Origin: Erodium maritimum
Taxonomy: Eukaryota; Streptophyta; Magnoliopsida; Geraniales; Geraniaceae
Direction of reading: 5' to 3'
DNA: 64,000 nucleotides
Assembly: GCA_963921825.1 (NCBI GenBank)
Contig: OY997588.1
Coordinates: 12,290,001 to 12,354,000 of the forward strand
The translations under genes were made by a program, and so were the position numbers. This document shows positions 1 through 9,799 of this stretch, one piece after another. A model generated the notes under the pieces. It was not told where the DNA came from, searched no databases, and was given only the letters and a program-made list of their open reading frames with translations. Position 1 is the stretch's first letter. The number at the start of each line of letters is the position of its first letter.

Positions 1-339
1 ACTGTGCATTCCAAAGTTCTTATACACTTAAATTGTTTGTTCAATTTTTGATGGAAATTACTTGCATGCCAATGGTTTTTCATCTTTATCTTGTTTATGA
101 AATTTCAAACTACTAATTGGATCACCTGTAAACACAATGAGTAGTATTCCAAAATAATCCGAGTACTTTAGATTTGTCAAAAGAACAACACCCACTGGAC
201 CCTTGTGAGGCAACCCTTCAAATTATACTATACTAATCTAAAAAATAAATAATCATTAAAATTGAAGTTCAATTAGTAATTTGTTTTTACTAAAAAAATG
301 TACGATTTTATTAATAGGAAATTATGACATAACTGTGCG
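1..339. other. AT-rich intergenic DNA
   Basis: No open frame, RNA gene or repeat boundary is recognisable here. The stretch is AT-rich and ends where the inverted repeat A copy begins. Confidence 0.5.
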
Positions 340-740
340 TCAAAGAATAAGCTCTCTGACCACTAAAAAAGAACAGGCAAAAAACACATTGTTCACAGTT
401 TTTTTAGAAATATAATCATCACTGACGGTTTTGGAAATATTAAGAAGACCGTCATTGACAATCTCCGAGATGCCAATAGGCCGCCATAAATACATGTAGG
501 AAGGGTGGGGGATGAGAAGATAGTACTGGAAGTCCCGCTTCAAAGCTCGAGCAATGACTGCATCAATTGTATTGGGGAGATATACGCGAACCAGGGTTCC
601 CTCCCAGGAAAAATGTCTAACTATCTGTGTGCTAGTAAAAGAACCACTCGATTGATCTAGAATCGAGAGAGGGGTCGAGGAGGGTGCGGCGATGGAGGCC
701 ATGGAGGTGGACGCGCAGATGACGGCTTTAGAGATGGCGA

Positions 741-1071
741 TGTTAGAATATAACTATATTGGGCCTTCAACTATCAGCTTGAGCTTTTAGTTGAGTTGGT
801 CCTCTAATATGGTATCAGAGCTTGGCACCTCACGGGCCCGGGATCAAACCCCACTCTCTACAAAAAAAAAATCTAATTTATTCTATATTTATCAAATTTG
901 CCCAAAATGGGCTAACCCTTATCACTCTTCTCAATGGGATCACCTCTCTCTTCTAAATAATTCACCTCCAAACCCATAAACGGACTTGTCCGTGAGGGCG
1001 CGTGTTAGAATATAACTATATTGGGCCTTCAACTATCAGCTTGAGCTTTTAGTTGAGTTGATCCTCTAATA
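741..1071 (+). mobile_element. Complete SMART/TRIM-type miniature LTR retrotransposon
   Basis: Two 69-bp direct repeats (741-809 and 1003-1071) differ at one base (ggtcc against gatcc) and start TGTTAGAA. They flank only 193 bp. Directly after the left repeat lies TGGTATCAGAGC (810-821), the standard primer-binding site complementary to the 3' end of initiator tRNA-Met. A purine-rich stretch (gtgagggcg) precedes the right repeat. The 5-bp target duplication GGCGA is present at 736-740 and 1072-1076. There is no coding capacity, so it must have been mobilised in trans. Total length of 331 bp puts it at the smallest end of known LTR elements. The right LTR ends TA instead of CA. Confidence 0.93.
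810..821 (+). promoter_or_regulatory. Primer-binding site for initiator tRNA-Met
   Basis: TGGTATCAGAGC begins one base after the left LTR of the miniature element. It equals the usual plant primer-binding site for minus-strand DNA synthesis. Confidence 0.9.
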
Positions 1072-1500
1072 GGCGAGGGTTGCTCAAGAGAGATGATCTT
1101 ATACAGTGTGATCCAGTGCCAGATCAATCTGCAGTAGGTACAGAAAACGGGAGTACATCGAATCTGTACGCTTTTCGCATGCAGTAGTGGAGGCCAAGGA
1201 GGTGGGACAACGATGGCTCCACCGATTGGGGCGAGGACGATGAGGAACCTACTAGAGAAAGATTCGTGTGGGAGGACCCCTCCGGCGGAGACCGAGATAT
1301 TGTCGACAGAAAAGGACGAGGGAGGTTACCTCGCAGAGAGGGAAGCTCCTCTAATCCAGGGCGAGCAACATCAGAAGAGGAAGAGGAATGGGGAGACCGT
1401 CATGGCAACGGAGGAAAGAGACCGGAATTACACCAAGAGGGGTGGAGGTTGGGCCGGGGTGAGGTACGACAAGGCGACGTCGAAATCCTAGCAGAACGTA

Positions 1501-1769
1501 TCATTTATTTTTAGTCTGTCATCTTAAGTTCAACTCGTAAATCATTCTAGCAAATAGTAACCATTTCACTAATTTCTTGAAAATCAAGTGATCGATTAGA
1601 TTATTCTTATAAATAGTTAAATACATAAACTTGGACATGTTAAGAATGGTGAATAAAAATAATCCATTTTTTTCTCATTTTAATAAAATATTTATTTCCA
1701 AAAATAAATATATTTTTATTAAAAAAAGTTGAAACGTGTATTTTTATTATTGAAATATAGTATAATGAT
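1501..1769. other. AT-rich intergenic DNA
   Basis: AT-rich with no frame or repeat structure I can name. It ends at the target duplication AAAAT (1770-1774) of the copia element. Confidence 0.5.
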
Positions 1770-1774
1770 AAAAT

Positions 1775-2046
1775 TGTTATGAAACTAATATCCACACACA
1801 AAATCACAACTGTATTTGGTTGAGCTCGTTTGGATGATTGATTTGCTTCTACTGTTTAGCCTTGGATGATGATCTTGACTCTTTAAGATCAAAGTGATAT
1901 ATCTTGCAATATATGGAAGTTGAAACCTTGTGTCTTATACATGTAACCGTATACACATATATATAGTTTGACAATAAGCTGAGTCATGCCACATGTTGCA
2001 CATGCAAGGTGGTGGCCATCAAAAACACAACACGTGTTTTACAACA
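1775..2046 (-). repeat. 3' LTR of the copia element
   Basis: 272-bp copy next to the polypurine tract. It ends ACAACA and is preceded on the plus strand by the target duplication AAAAT. Confidence 0.97.
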
Positions 2047-2057
2047 CTCCCCCTTGG
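2047..2057 (-). promoter_or_regulatory. Polypurine tract of the copia element
   Basis: Minus-strand AAGGGGGAG directly abuts the 3' LTR, the standard position for priming plus-strand DNA. Confidence 0.85.
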
Positions 2058-2087
2058 GCACCACCATCTACAAATACATCAAATGCG

Positions 2088-2262
2088 CCTAAGTTGCCTC
2101 GTTAAAAACCTCCTCAGGAAAACCCGGTGGGACAAAACCTGTAAGGAAAAGAGTGCAACGCGCTTCATGCTGTGCTTGATGCTGCCTCGTTAAAAACCTT
2201 TCCAAGAAAACCTTGTGGGACAAAACTTGGATAAGGGAAAAAGAGTGCAGCGCACAAAATTT
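2088..2262 (-). repeat. Tandem motif in the 3' untranslated region of the copia element
   Basis: Two diverged copies of a unit of about 80 bp containing gcctcgttaaaaacct, then aggaaaacc, gtgggacaaaac and gagtgcagcgc, lie between the pol stop and the polypurine tract. I recall the same motif in many plant copia elements. Confidence 0.7.
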
Positions 2263-2285
2263 ATCTCCCCCTGACTTCAGGTAGG

Positions 2286-5200
2286 CTACTTTGGTTGCTT
2301 GCTCAGGCGATGCATGCCGATTCTGTGAACTAGCTTCTCAAAGGTAGAAGTCGGCAGGGCTTTAGTAAATAAATCAGCAAGATTCTCGCAGGACCGAATC
2401 TGCTTAACATCTATCTCATTACTCTTCTGGAGCTCATGAGTATAAAAGAACTTCGGAGAGATGTGCTTGATTCTGTCTCCTTTGATATAACCTCCTTTGA
2501 CTTGAGCTATACAAGCTGCATTATCTTCATATATAATGGAAGGAGAGCTTGGCGGAGGAATTCCGATTGCGCATAACACATGCTTCAAAACGGATCGCAG
2601 GAAAACACATTCTCGGCTAGCTTCATGTAGCGCCACAATCTCCGAGTGGTTTGAGGAAGTCGCAACCAAATTCTGCTTCGTAGAGCGCCAGGAGATGGCT
2701 GTTTCACTGCAGGTGAAAACATAGCCTGTCTGGGAGCGAGCTTTGTGAGGATCTGATAAATAGCCTGCATCTGCATATCCGATCAGGCCGACGCTCCCCC
2801 TGGACTTAGAATACATAAGTCCCAAATCTCTAGTCCCGCTCAGATAACGAAGTACATGCTTTATACCGTTCCAATGTCGTCGAGTGGGTTCTGAACTGAA
2901 CCTAGCAAGTACATTTACTGCGAATGCTATGTCAGGTCGCGTACATTGTGCCAAATATAACAAACCCCCAATAGCATTGAGATATGGTACTTCAGGACCA
3001 AGTATCTCTTCATCTGCCTCTTTGGGACGGAATGGATCTCTTCTGGGATCCAAAGAGCGGACGACCATTGGAGTACTGAGAGGGTGAGCATTATCCATAC
3101 TAAAACGCTTCAAAAGATTTTCAACATATGCTGATTGATGGATCAAAATACCATCAGACAGATGCTCGAGCTGCAGGCCGAGACAGTGTCTAGTCCTCCC
3201 CAAATCTTTCATTTCGAATTCTTGTTTCAGATAATCTGAAGCTTTGAGGATCTCTTCTAGAGTCTCAATCAGATTTATGTCATCAACGTATACTGCTATA
3301 ATAACAAACCCGGAGGTTGTTTTCTTAATGAACACACATGGACAAATAACATCATTTTTATAGCCTTCTCTGGTAAGGTACTCGCTAAGGCGATGATACC
3401 ACATCCTACCAGATTGCGTTAGTCCATACAGAGATTTTTGTAATTTTATTGAACACATATCTCTGGGGATATCTATCATTGCTTCAGGCAATCTCAACCC
3501 ATCGGGGAGTTTCATATAGATATCAGTGTCCAAATTACCATACAGGTAAGTAGTCACAACATCCATCATGCACATATCAAGTCCTTCAGAGACTGATAGG
3601 CTGATCAAATATCTGAAAGTGATCATATCCATTACTGGGGAATATATCTCATCAAAATCGACTCCTGGTCGTTGAGAGAATCCTTGGGCCACAAGTCTAG
3701 CCTTATACCGGGCGACTTCATTTTTCTCATTTCGTTTCCTTACAAATACCCACTTGTAACCAACAGGGTTGACATCTTCTGGTGTCTTGGAAACGGGCCC
3801 AAAAACTTGGCGTTTCGCCAATGAAGCCAATTCTGCCTGAATTGCTTCTTCCCACATAGGCCAGTCATCCCTGTGACGGCATTCGTCGATGCTTCGGGGC
3901 TCGAAATCAAACTCATTTATGATCTCGTTGACCACCATGAACGCAAAGACTTCATCAACAATAATTATCTCATTTCTTAACTCTTCAGGAGTATTAGAGT
4001 CTTCTGGTACTTCTGGACCGACCGGTACTCCTGGACCGACTAGTACTTCTGGACCGACTAGTACTTCTGGACCGATTGGTTCTTCTGGAACCGACTCTGG
4101 TAGTTCTTCTGGAACTACTTCTGGTAATGAGACTTTTTCATCGACTGGTTCTTCTGGAATCACCGCTTTCTTATCCCCTATATTCGTCTGACATTTCCGC
4201 TTCCGGGGAACAATGTCTTTTGATCCAACTGGTCTCCCACGCTTCAGGCGTGCACTAGAGGAATCGATAGCTGCTTTTGCCGTATCACCAGTGACCTTAA
4301 TTCTAGCTGGTACATTGATTGCATCTATATAAGACCTTGTCATCTTTGACGTGTCTGCAAATGCATCAGGCATTTGATTCGCAACATTTTGCAAATGAAT
4401 TATTCTCTGTACTTCTATTTCACATTGTGACGTGCGTGGGTCTAAATGAGACAACGAACTCACTTTCCATGAAAGTTCATGCCCAACTTCAGGAGGCTTA
4501 TAAGAGAGTTCAAGTCTTACTTCAGGAGGCTTATCTTTCTCACCTAGAGGTGGAAATGTCGTCTCATCAAAATGACAATCTGCAAATCTTGCAGTAAACA
4601 AATCACCCGTCCGAGGTTCAAGATACCTTATAATGGTCGGTGAGTCAAAACCAACATATATCCCCAACCGACGTTGGGGTCCCATTTTTGTGCGTTGAGT
4701 AGGTGCGATCGGCACTTGCACTGCGCAACCAAAGGTTCGCAAATGAGATATATTAGGTTGGTTCCCACACACAAGTTGTACAGGAGAATATTGATGATAA
4801 GCACTTGGTCTTATACGAATTAAAGATGCAGCATGTAATACAGCATGTCCCCAAGCAGAAATAGGTAATTGTGATTGCATTAGTAATGTACGTGCAATTA
4901 CCTGTATACGTTTGATAAACGATTCTGCTAACCCATTTTGGGTATGGACATGTGCAACGGGATGTTCAATATCAATCCCTAAAGACATGCAATAATCATC
5001 AAAAGCTCTTGATGTGAACTCACCAGCATTGTCAAGACGAATCGACTTAATGGGATAATCAGGGAAATGTGCCCTCAGCTTAATGATTTGGGTCAGCAAT
5101 TTAGCAAACGCAACATTTCGCGTTGACAATAAGCAAATATGAGACCATCTGCTGGATGCGTCTATCAGGACCATGAAATAACTAAATGGTCCACTGACTG

Positions 5201-5900
5201 GATGTATAGGGCCACATATATCTCCCTGAATTCTTTGCAGGAAAGATGGCATTTCAATATTAATCTTGGTTTGCGATGGTCGGACCACTAATTTTCCTTG
5301 TGAACAAGCTGTACATGATATCTCATTGGACATTAGGATCTTCTGGTCCTTTAATGAATGCCCACATGAGTTTTCAACAATCCTACGCATCATGGTCGAT
5401 CCCGGATGACCAAGACGATTGTGCCAAAGCATAAAAGCATTTGGGTTAATGAACTTCTGGTTCATTGTTGCGTAGGTTTCAACGGTTCTTATGGTTGTAT
5501 AATACAACCCTGATGATAGAACCTGTAATTTTTCAAGTACAAGCTTTTCACCACATTTATTAAGAGTGATATAGAGAAACTCAGTCTCATTTTCACTTCT
5601 GGTCTCGACATGATATCCGTTGCTACGAATATCCTTGAAGCAAAGTAGATTTCTTCTGGATCTACTTGCATATAAAGCATTATGGGTACTTAACCTTGTT
5701 CCATTTTCTAATATCAAGGTAGCTCTTCCGGAGCCTTCTATCAAATTTTCAATACCCGTAATTGTGCTAACATTTGCTTCAACCAAGGTTAAATTAGAGA
5801 AATATTTTTTATCTCTTAAGATTGTGTGCGTCGACGCGCAATCAACAATACATAAGTCGCCATCATTTCTGCAAATACGTGACCCATAGTTGGGGTCCAT
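2286..5900 (-). CDS. copia pol polyprotein (PR-IN-RT-RNase H)
   Basis: 1204 residues without a stop. The protease active-site region is VDCAST (Asp20). The integrase zinc domain has H160, H165, C196 and C199, and the core has D227, D290 and E326 (within NGLAES). A variable linker near residues 610-640 carries repeated GPEV units. Reverse transcriptase runs from about 700 to 945 with YVDD at about 871-874. RNase H (about 1030-1170) includes YADAGY and SNHSEIVAL. All catalytic residues I looked for are present. Pol processes the polyprotein, copies the RNA in the particle and integrates the DNA. The frame opens at an ATG just after the candidate intron. Whether this ATG is used or pol is translated as a spliced gag-pol fusion is open. 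Confidence 0.95.
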   Translation of the reverse strand: MDPNYGSRICRNDGDLCIVDCASTHTILRDKKYFSNLTLVEANVSTITGIENLIEGSGRATLILENGTRLSTHNALYASRSRRNLLCFKDIRSNGYHVETRSENETEFLYITLNKCGEKLVLEKLQVLSSGLYYTTIRTVETYATMNQKFINPNAFMLWHNRLGHPGSTMMRRIVENSCGHSLKDQKILMSNEISCTACSQGKLVVRPSQTKINIEMPSFLQRIQGDICGPIHPVSGPFSYFMVLIDASSRWSHICLLSTRNVAFAKLLTQIIKLRAHFPDYPIKSIRLDNAGEFTSRAFDDYCMSLGIDIEHPVAHVHTQNGLAESFIKRIQVIARTLLMQSQLPISAWGHAVLHAASLIRIRPSAYHQYSPVQLVCGNQPNISHLRTFGCAVQVPIAPTQRTKMGPQRRLGIYVGFDSPTIIRYLEPRTGDLFTARFADCHFDETTFPPLGEKDKPPEVRLELSYKPPEVGHELSWKVSSLSHLDPRTSQCEIEVQRIIHLQNVANQMPDAFADTSKMTRSYIDAINVPARIKVTGDTAKAAIDSSSARLKRGRPVGSKDIVPRKRKCQTNIGDKKAVIPEEPVDEKVSLPEVVPEELPESVPEEPIGPEVLVGPEVLVGPGVPVGPEVPEDSNTPEELRNEIIIVDEVFAFMVVNEIINEFDFEPRSIDECRHRDDWPMWEEAIQAELASLAKRQVFGPVSKTPEDVNPVGYKWVFVRKRNEKNEVARYKARLVAQGFSQRPGVDFDEIYSPVMDMITFRYLISLSVSEGLDMCMMDVVTTYLYGNLDTDIYMKLPDGLRLPEAMIDIPRDMCSIKLQKSLYGLTQSGRMWYHRLSEYLTREGYKNDVICPCVFIKKTTSGFVIIAVYVDDINLIETLEEILKASDYLKQEFEMKDLGRTRHCLGLQLEHLSDGILIHQSAYVENLLKRFSMDNAHPLSTPMVVRSLDPRRDPFRPKEADEEILGPEVPYLNAIGGLLYLAQCTRPDIAFAVNVLARFSSEPTRRHWNGIKHVLRYLSGTRDLGLMYSKSRGSVGLIGYADAGYLSDPHKARSQTGYVFTCSETAISWRSTKQNLVATSSNHSEIVALHEASRECVFLRSVLKHVLCAIGIPPPSSPSIIYEDNAACIAQVKGGYIKGDRIKHISPKFFYTHELQKSNEIDVKQIRSCENLADLFTKALPTSTFEKLVHRIGMHRLSKQPK

Positions 5901-5903
5901 ATC

Positions 5904-6019
5904 CTTTCATAAAAAGTATTATATTAGTTTATAAACTTAGGAAAGGATTACAAAAACATTATATATATTTTACATTGACTTAAAGTAGGGGGGTACATAA
6001 AGACACAGGTTCAATCTAC
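5904..6019 (-). other. Candidate gag-pol intron (116 nt)
   Basis: Between the last gag codons and the pol ATG the minus strand has donor AAT|GTAGAT (GT at 6018-6019), a T-rich AT-rich body, a CTAAT branch-point-like motif about 25 nt before the end, and acceptor GAAAG|GAT (AG at 5904-5905). Removing it joins gag codon AAT to GAT ATG GAC of pol in phase 0, which deletes the gag stop and gives one continuous gag-pol frame. The signals are visible; the splicing is inferred. Confidence 0.5.
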
Positions 6020-7051
6020 ATTTTTATCACGGGCCACATTTCTGTCATCATCTTTATAGAAGTCAGAGACTGTAAGCTTGATCGGAGCATCTTCAGGGCT
6101 CACATGATCAACAAAATTTGTCTCAGCGACCTTCTGCTTTCCCTTTATCGACTCTTGGTATAACTTTACCAAGTGGTTTGGCACACGACATACTCGTGAC
6201 CAATGATCGGTCCCTCCACAACGGTAACATATGCTTTCGGCATTTACGGGAGTCGGGTTCTGTGGGCCTTTTCTTTTCTCATGTCGGGTCCACTTCTGGT
6301 GGTACACCTTATCATTTCTTTTATAAGGTTGGAAATTATTATGCCCATATCCCTGACTGCGACCACGTCCACGACCCCGACCTCGACCTCTAAAGGGTCC
6401 TCGGACTCGTCTGGGTCCAGAGTTACCATCATATCCTGTCACATTCGCTTCAGGGAATGGAGCACTGCCTACAGGGCGAGTTTGATGGTTTTTCATTAAT
6501 AATTCATTGTTTTGCTCTGCAAGGAGCAAACAAGCAATAAGATCTGTAAATTTCTTAAACTCCATTTGTCGATATTGCTGCTGCAGGAGCATATTCGAGG
6601 GGTGGAACGTGGAGAATGTTTTCTCAAGCATAGATTCGTCAGTTATTTTCTCACCACAACTGCGAAGCTTGGAAACAATTTGAAACATGGCCGAATTGTA
6701 CTCATTTACGGATTTAAAATCCTGAAACCGGAGGTTAGACCAATCATATTGGGCATGAGGGAGAGCTATTGCTTTCATATGCTCAAACCTCTCCTTGAGT
6801 TGAACCCATAAAGTAAGGGGGTCTTCGTCAATTATATACTCAAGTCGTAGGTCTCTATGCATGTGATGACGGATTAATATTGTGGCCGTGGCTTTGTTTT
6901 TGACTGACTCGTTATTGTCCTCTTTTATGACGTCTCCAAGATTCTGAGATCTTAGGTGGAGAGTCGTGTCTAGCGCCCATTCATAATAGTTTTTCCCGTC
7001 TAGTCTAAGGGGAGCATAACTAAGCTTTGTGAAGTTATCCATCCTGAACAT
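6011..7051 (-). CDS. copia gag (capsid/nucleocapsid) protein
   Basis: 346 residues. The N-terminal two thirds is the plant copia gag fold (UBN2-like), with LDGKNYYEWALD near residues 17-28 and a long helical region. An arginine-glycine tract (about 213-232, repeated RG) follows, then one CCHC zinc knuckle with C275, C278, H283 and C288, the RNA-binding nucleocapsid motif. In the family, Gag assembles the cytoplasmic virus-like particle in which the RNA is copied. The ATG at 7049-7051 lies about 420 bp inside the 5' LTR, a normal leader length. The frame stops at 6011, and pol starts about 110 nt further on in a different frame, so pol needs splicing or re-initiation. Confidence 0.93.
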   Translation of the reverse strand: MFRMDNFTKLSYAPLRLDGKNYYEWALDTTLHLRSQNLGDVIKEDNNESVKNKATATILIRHHMHRDLRLEYIIDEDPLTLWVQLKERFEHMKAIALPHAQYDWSNLRFQDFKSVNEYNSAMFQIVSKLRSCGEKITDESMLEKTFSTFHPSNMLLQQQYRQMEFKKFTDLIACLLLAEQNNELLMKNHQTRPVGSAPFPEANVTGYDGNSGPRRVRGPFRGRGRGRGRGRSQGYGHNNFQPYKRNDKVYHQKWTRHEKRKGPQNPTPVNAESICYRCGGTDHWSRVCRVPNHLVKLYQESIKGKQKVAETNFVDHVSPEDAPIKLTVSDFYKDDDRNVARDKNVD

Positions 7052-7451
7052 TGATCAAAATAATTGCATGTCAGGATAATACTCGACTTCAGGTCGTTGA
7101 TATTTTATTTTGGAACTTCTGGTCCAATACATATTGGGTCGCTAGTATTATATATTTGGAACTTCTGGTCCAAACGTTTCGGTTTTAAATGAATTTTTAA
7201 TTTTTTTTAAATTCAGGTATTAACGGTAAAATACGAGTATGCAGTAAACATCAAATTTATGATGTGAAATATCCAATTTACATTGGCAGTCACAGAGCAT
7301 ACTTATCGAAAAAACCGTAAATAAATTTATATAAACGAGCATGCATCAGATATAAATAAATTAACGATAATTTGAAAATCCGATACCTGAGCAGTAGAAC
7401 AGAACGTTCGTACTGAATAACGATTTGAGAAAAATTAGCGATTACAACGGA

Positions 7452-7471
7452 GCAGAGTCGTGCTGATAACG
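7452..7471 (-). promoter_or_regulatory. Probable primer-binding site of the copia element
   Basis: Directly inside the 5' LTR the minus strand reads GTTATCAGCACGAC. This shares the TATCAG core of initiator tRNA-Met primer sites but lacks the usual TGGTATCAGAGC, so the exact primer tRNA is uncertain. Confidence 0.5.
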
Positions 7472-7743
7472 TGTTATGAAACTAATATCCACACATAAAA
7501 TCACAACTGTATTTGGTTGAGCTCGTTTGGATGATTGATTTGCTTCTACTGTTTAGCCTTGGATGATGATCTTGACTCTTTAAGATCAAAGTGATATATC
7601 TTGCAATATATGGAAGTTGAAACCTTGTGTCTTATACATGTAACCGTATACACATATATATAGTTTGACAATAAGCTGAGTCATGCCACATGTTGCACAT
7701 GCAAGGTGGTGGCCATCAAAAACACAACACGTGTTTTACAACA
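7472..7743 (-). repeat. 5' LTR of the copia element
   Basis: 272 bp, TG...CA ended, matching 1775-2046 except at one position (cacata here, cacaca in the other). It should carry the element promoter on the minus strand. No certain TATA box was fixed. Confidence 0.97.
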
Positions 7744-7904
7744 AAAATTTAATATTTTAGTATTACTAAGTGAGCAAATATTGTAATTTTCTTTAGCTTG
7801 AGGGCTTATTCTCTCTTTATTGCTTCTCTATTTGGGGTTACAACTTTTTTGTTTTTGGCATACAAAAAATACATCCTTATACCGTATTCAATTCAAATAA
7901 TCAA

Positions 7905-8700
7905 CTTGCGATGTGTTCTGTTAGGGTTTCAGAACCCCTAGTCCAGAAGACGGCTTCTCTTAAGGGTCGTTGTCGCTTCTATCAGCCTCTGTCCGGTACT
8001 TCTTCTCCGTCGATATGGCGTCCATCCCCTTCATCCTCTCCTGCTCGTCTGTTGCCCATGAGAATCATCACTACCCAATCCCCGATTTATCCAATATCAC
8101 CCCCAACTCCCTTCGCCACGATCATGCTACCGCTGACATCACCTTTTCCTTTCCCAACTATTTTTTGGGGGGTTCTCGCCTGCTACTACCTCCTTCCCCG
8201 ATTGATTTCGATGACAACTCTCTGAAGCCTTCGCCGCCGTCTCCACAGCCGCATCCGCCGACGCCTCTGAAGTCGTCGCTGTCGTCTCTAAAGCCGCCGC
8301 TGGCACTTCCCTCTCCCTGGTCTCCACCACCGCACCTTGCTCGACCCCTCTCTCGATTCTGGACTTGTTTAATCGAGTGAGTCATTTTATTTTATCTGAT
8401 TTCGTCTTTGTAGGGTCAAGGACGAAAGGAATTCAGTGCTTTATGGACTGGCCCTAGGAGGGGTCCCAGAAAAGAGCTATGCCTCCCTTTAAAATCAATG
8501 ATCGCAAGTTCATTTTAATACAACGAATGAAGCATGAAGGATACACCTTGAGAAACAATCATTGGTTTCGTCATAGTTTAGTTTTTATTTCTGTTAGCCT
8601 TTATGGCTCTTCAAACACCGCATATGTCAGTTCACTTGTCTCAGAGTTATAGTAGAGAGACCTATTGGGGCTCGATACCATGTAATGACTCATTTCTACT
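7905..8700 (+). repeat. Repeat A copy 2
   Basis: Shares with the next two copies a C-rich block of repeated gtctctaaagccgc (about 8260-8330), then cctcgacccctctctcgatt and an aatcgagtgagtc segment (about 8340-8380), and a tail containing ttggtttcgtcatagtttag (about 8560-8585). The frames are broken and I recognise no protein family. Confidence 0.55.
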
Positions 8701-8924
8701 TCGTGGTCAGGGACATCTTCCTGATGCACTCTTTTGTAGCTGATATTTAAAATTAATGAGATCGCAAATTTCATCCCCAAAAAATGAGTAAATTTAAAGA
8801 TCGTTGTGGTTATTAAATATGTTAACAATTGAAGCACACATTAACAATGGCTTGCTCCAACAGTTCAATCTTGAAAACAAATAATTGAGCCTACAGTAAA
8901 CAACCAATACCCATATTGTTGTGT
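8701..8924. other. Spacer between repeat A copies
   Basis: AT-rich. No feature recognised. Confidence 0.4.
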
Positions 8925-9690
8925 TAAGGTTTTTATCTAAGACAGAGCTGTCGGACGAAGACAAGGTCATGGTTATGGCCATGGTTATTACCATAGCATA
9001 TGCCTTGGTTACGCTTCTGTTTTCTATATATCCTCTCCCTTGTACCTCTTTTATGGGTTCTGCGAGGGTTTTTCTTGACAGGATTCCTTTCGAACCGCCT
9101 CTAGCCACCGCGACTTTGACTCCCTCCCGTCACCAACAAAACGTCTCCCGATCTTGTTCGGTTCCCCTTTATAATTACGATGGTTGTCGTCTAGCTCACC
9201 TCTCCGTCAATGGACCTCACCGCCTCAGAGCCTCACAATTTCACCGGCGTCTCTAAAGTCGCAACCTTAGTCCGCCACCGTCTCTAAAGCCGCAACCACC
9301 ATCTCTAAAGCCGTAGCCGCCGTCTCTAATGCCACCGGCGCGTCCTCCTCCGTGGTATCCACCACTGTGTCCTCCTCGACCCCTCTCTCGATTATGGATC
9401 TGGCTAATCGAGTGGGTCTTTTTTATTTTTTATAATTTCGTCTTTGCATGATCAATGACTCCCTTTGAAACTGATGACAGCAGGTTCGGTCGCACTCTAC
9501 AGAGTATGCAACAGCTAGGCAATACCTTGAGCAGAAATCATCAGTTTTGTCGTAGTTTAGTTTTTATTTCAGTTTGCCTTTATGACACCTCAAAAAACTG
9601 CATCTGTCGGTTCACTTGTCTTAGAAAGACCTTCGGGGCTCGATACCGTGTAATAGCTCTTTTAATTTTTATTTAAATGATATATGAGTA
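8925..9690 (+). repeat. Repeat A copy 3
   Basis: Begins with a block rich in ggttatggccatgg (about 8965-8990). A conserved segment around 9060-9230, the repeated gtctctaaagccgc block (9250-9330), the cgattatggatctg/aatcgagtgggtc segment (9390-9420) and the tail with catcagttttgtcgtagttt (9540-9560) follow. Same order of blocks as copy 4. Confidence 0.6.
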
Positions 9691-9799
9691 CCTTTTAGTA
9701 AAAAAAAACGACTTGCTCCTATTTAATTTCCGGCAACGATCAAACATTGAGATGTCAAAGAAGTCAACAAGGGTAAGTCATAAAAGTAAAGTTGAAAAA

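Larger units (their letters stand above)
340..1500 (-). repeat. Repeat A copy 1, inverted, split by a miniature LTR element
   Basis: On the minus strand, 340-702 is open for 120 codons. It aligns by eye with the copies at 7.9-10.7 kb and 46.4 kb: the segment with residues STPLSILDQS followed by WEGTLVRVYLPN corresponds to EGTPIHVYPPN at 10400-10440. A miniature LTR element (741-1071) interrupts it, and the sequence resumes after its target duplication. The right part, to about 1500, is a purine-rich coding-like stretch. The family is unclassified. It may be a captured gene fragment or part of a larger transposon. I do not regard the frame as a functional gene. Confidence 0.5.
1775..7743 (-). 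mobile_element. Full-length Ty1/copia LTR retrotransposon
   Basis: Two 272-bp direct repeats (1775-2046 and 7472-7743) run TGTTATG...ACAACA and differ at one base that I can see. They enclose gag and a pol with protease, integrase, reverse transcriptase and RNase H in the copia order. The element reads on the minus strand, so the 7472-7743 repeat is its 5' LTR. A 5-bp target duplication AAAAT lies at 1770-1774 and 7744-7748. The near-identical LTRs, complete pol frame and intact gag zinc knuckle indicate a recent, possibly still competent copy. The integrase-before-RT order excludes Ty3/gypsy. I did not assign a lineage below copia. Confidence 0.98.

Noticed and set aside
340-702. 120-codon minus-strand frame as a functional gene
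   Set aside because: It aligns with broken repeat A copies elsewhere in the window and matches no known protein.
3889-4191. Plus-strand frame rich in Ser/Gly/Thr
   Set aside because: Antisense of the pol linker minisatellite.
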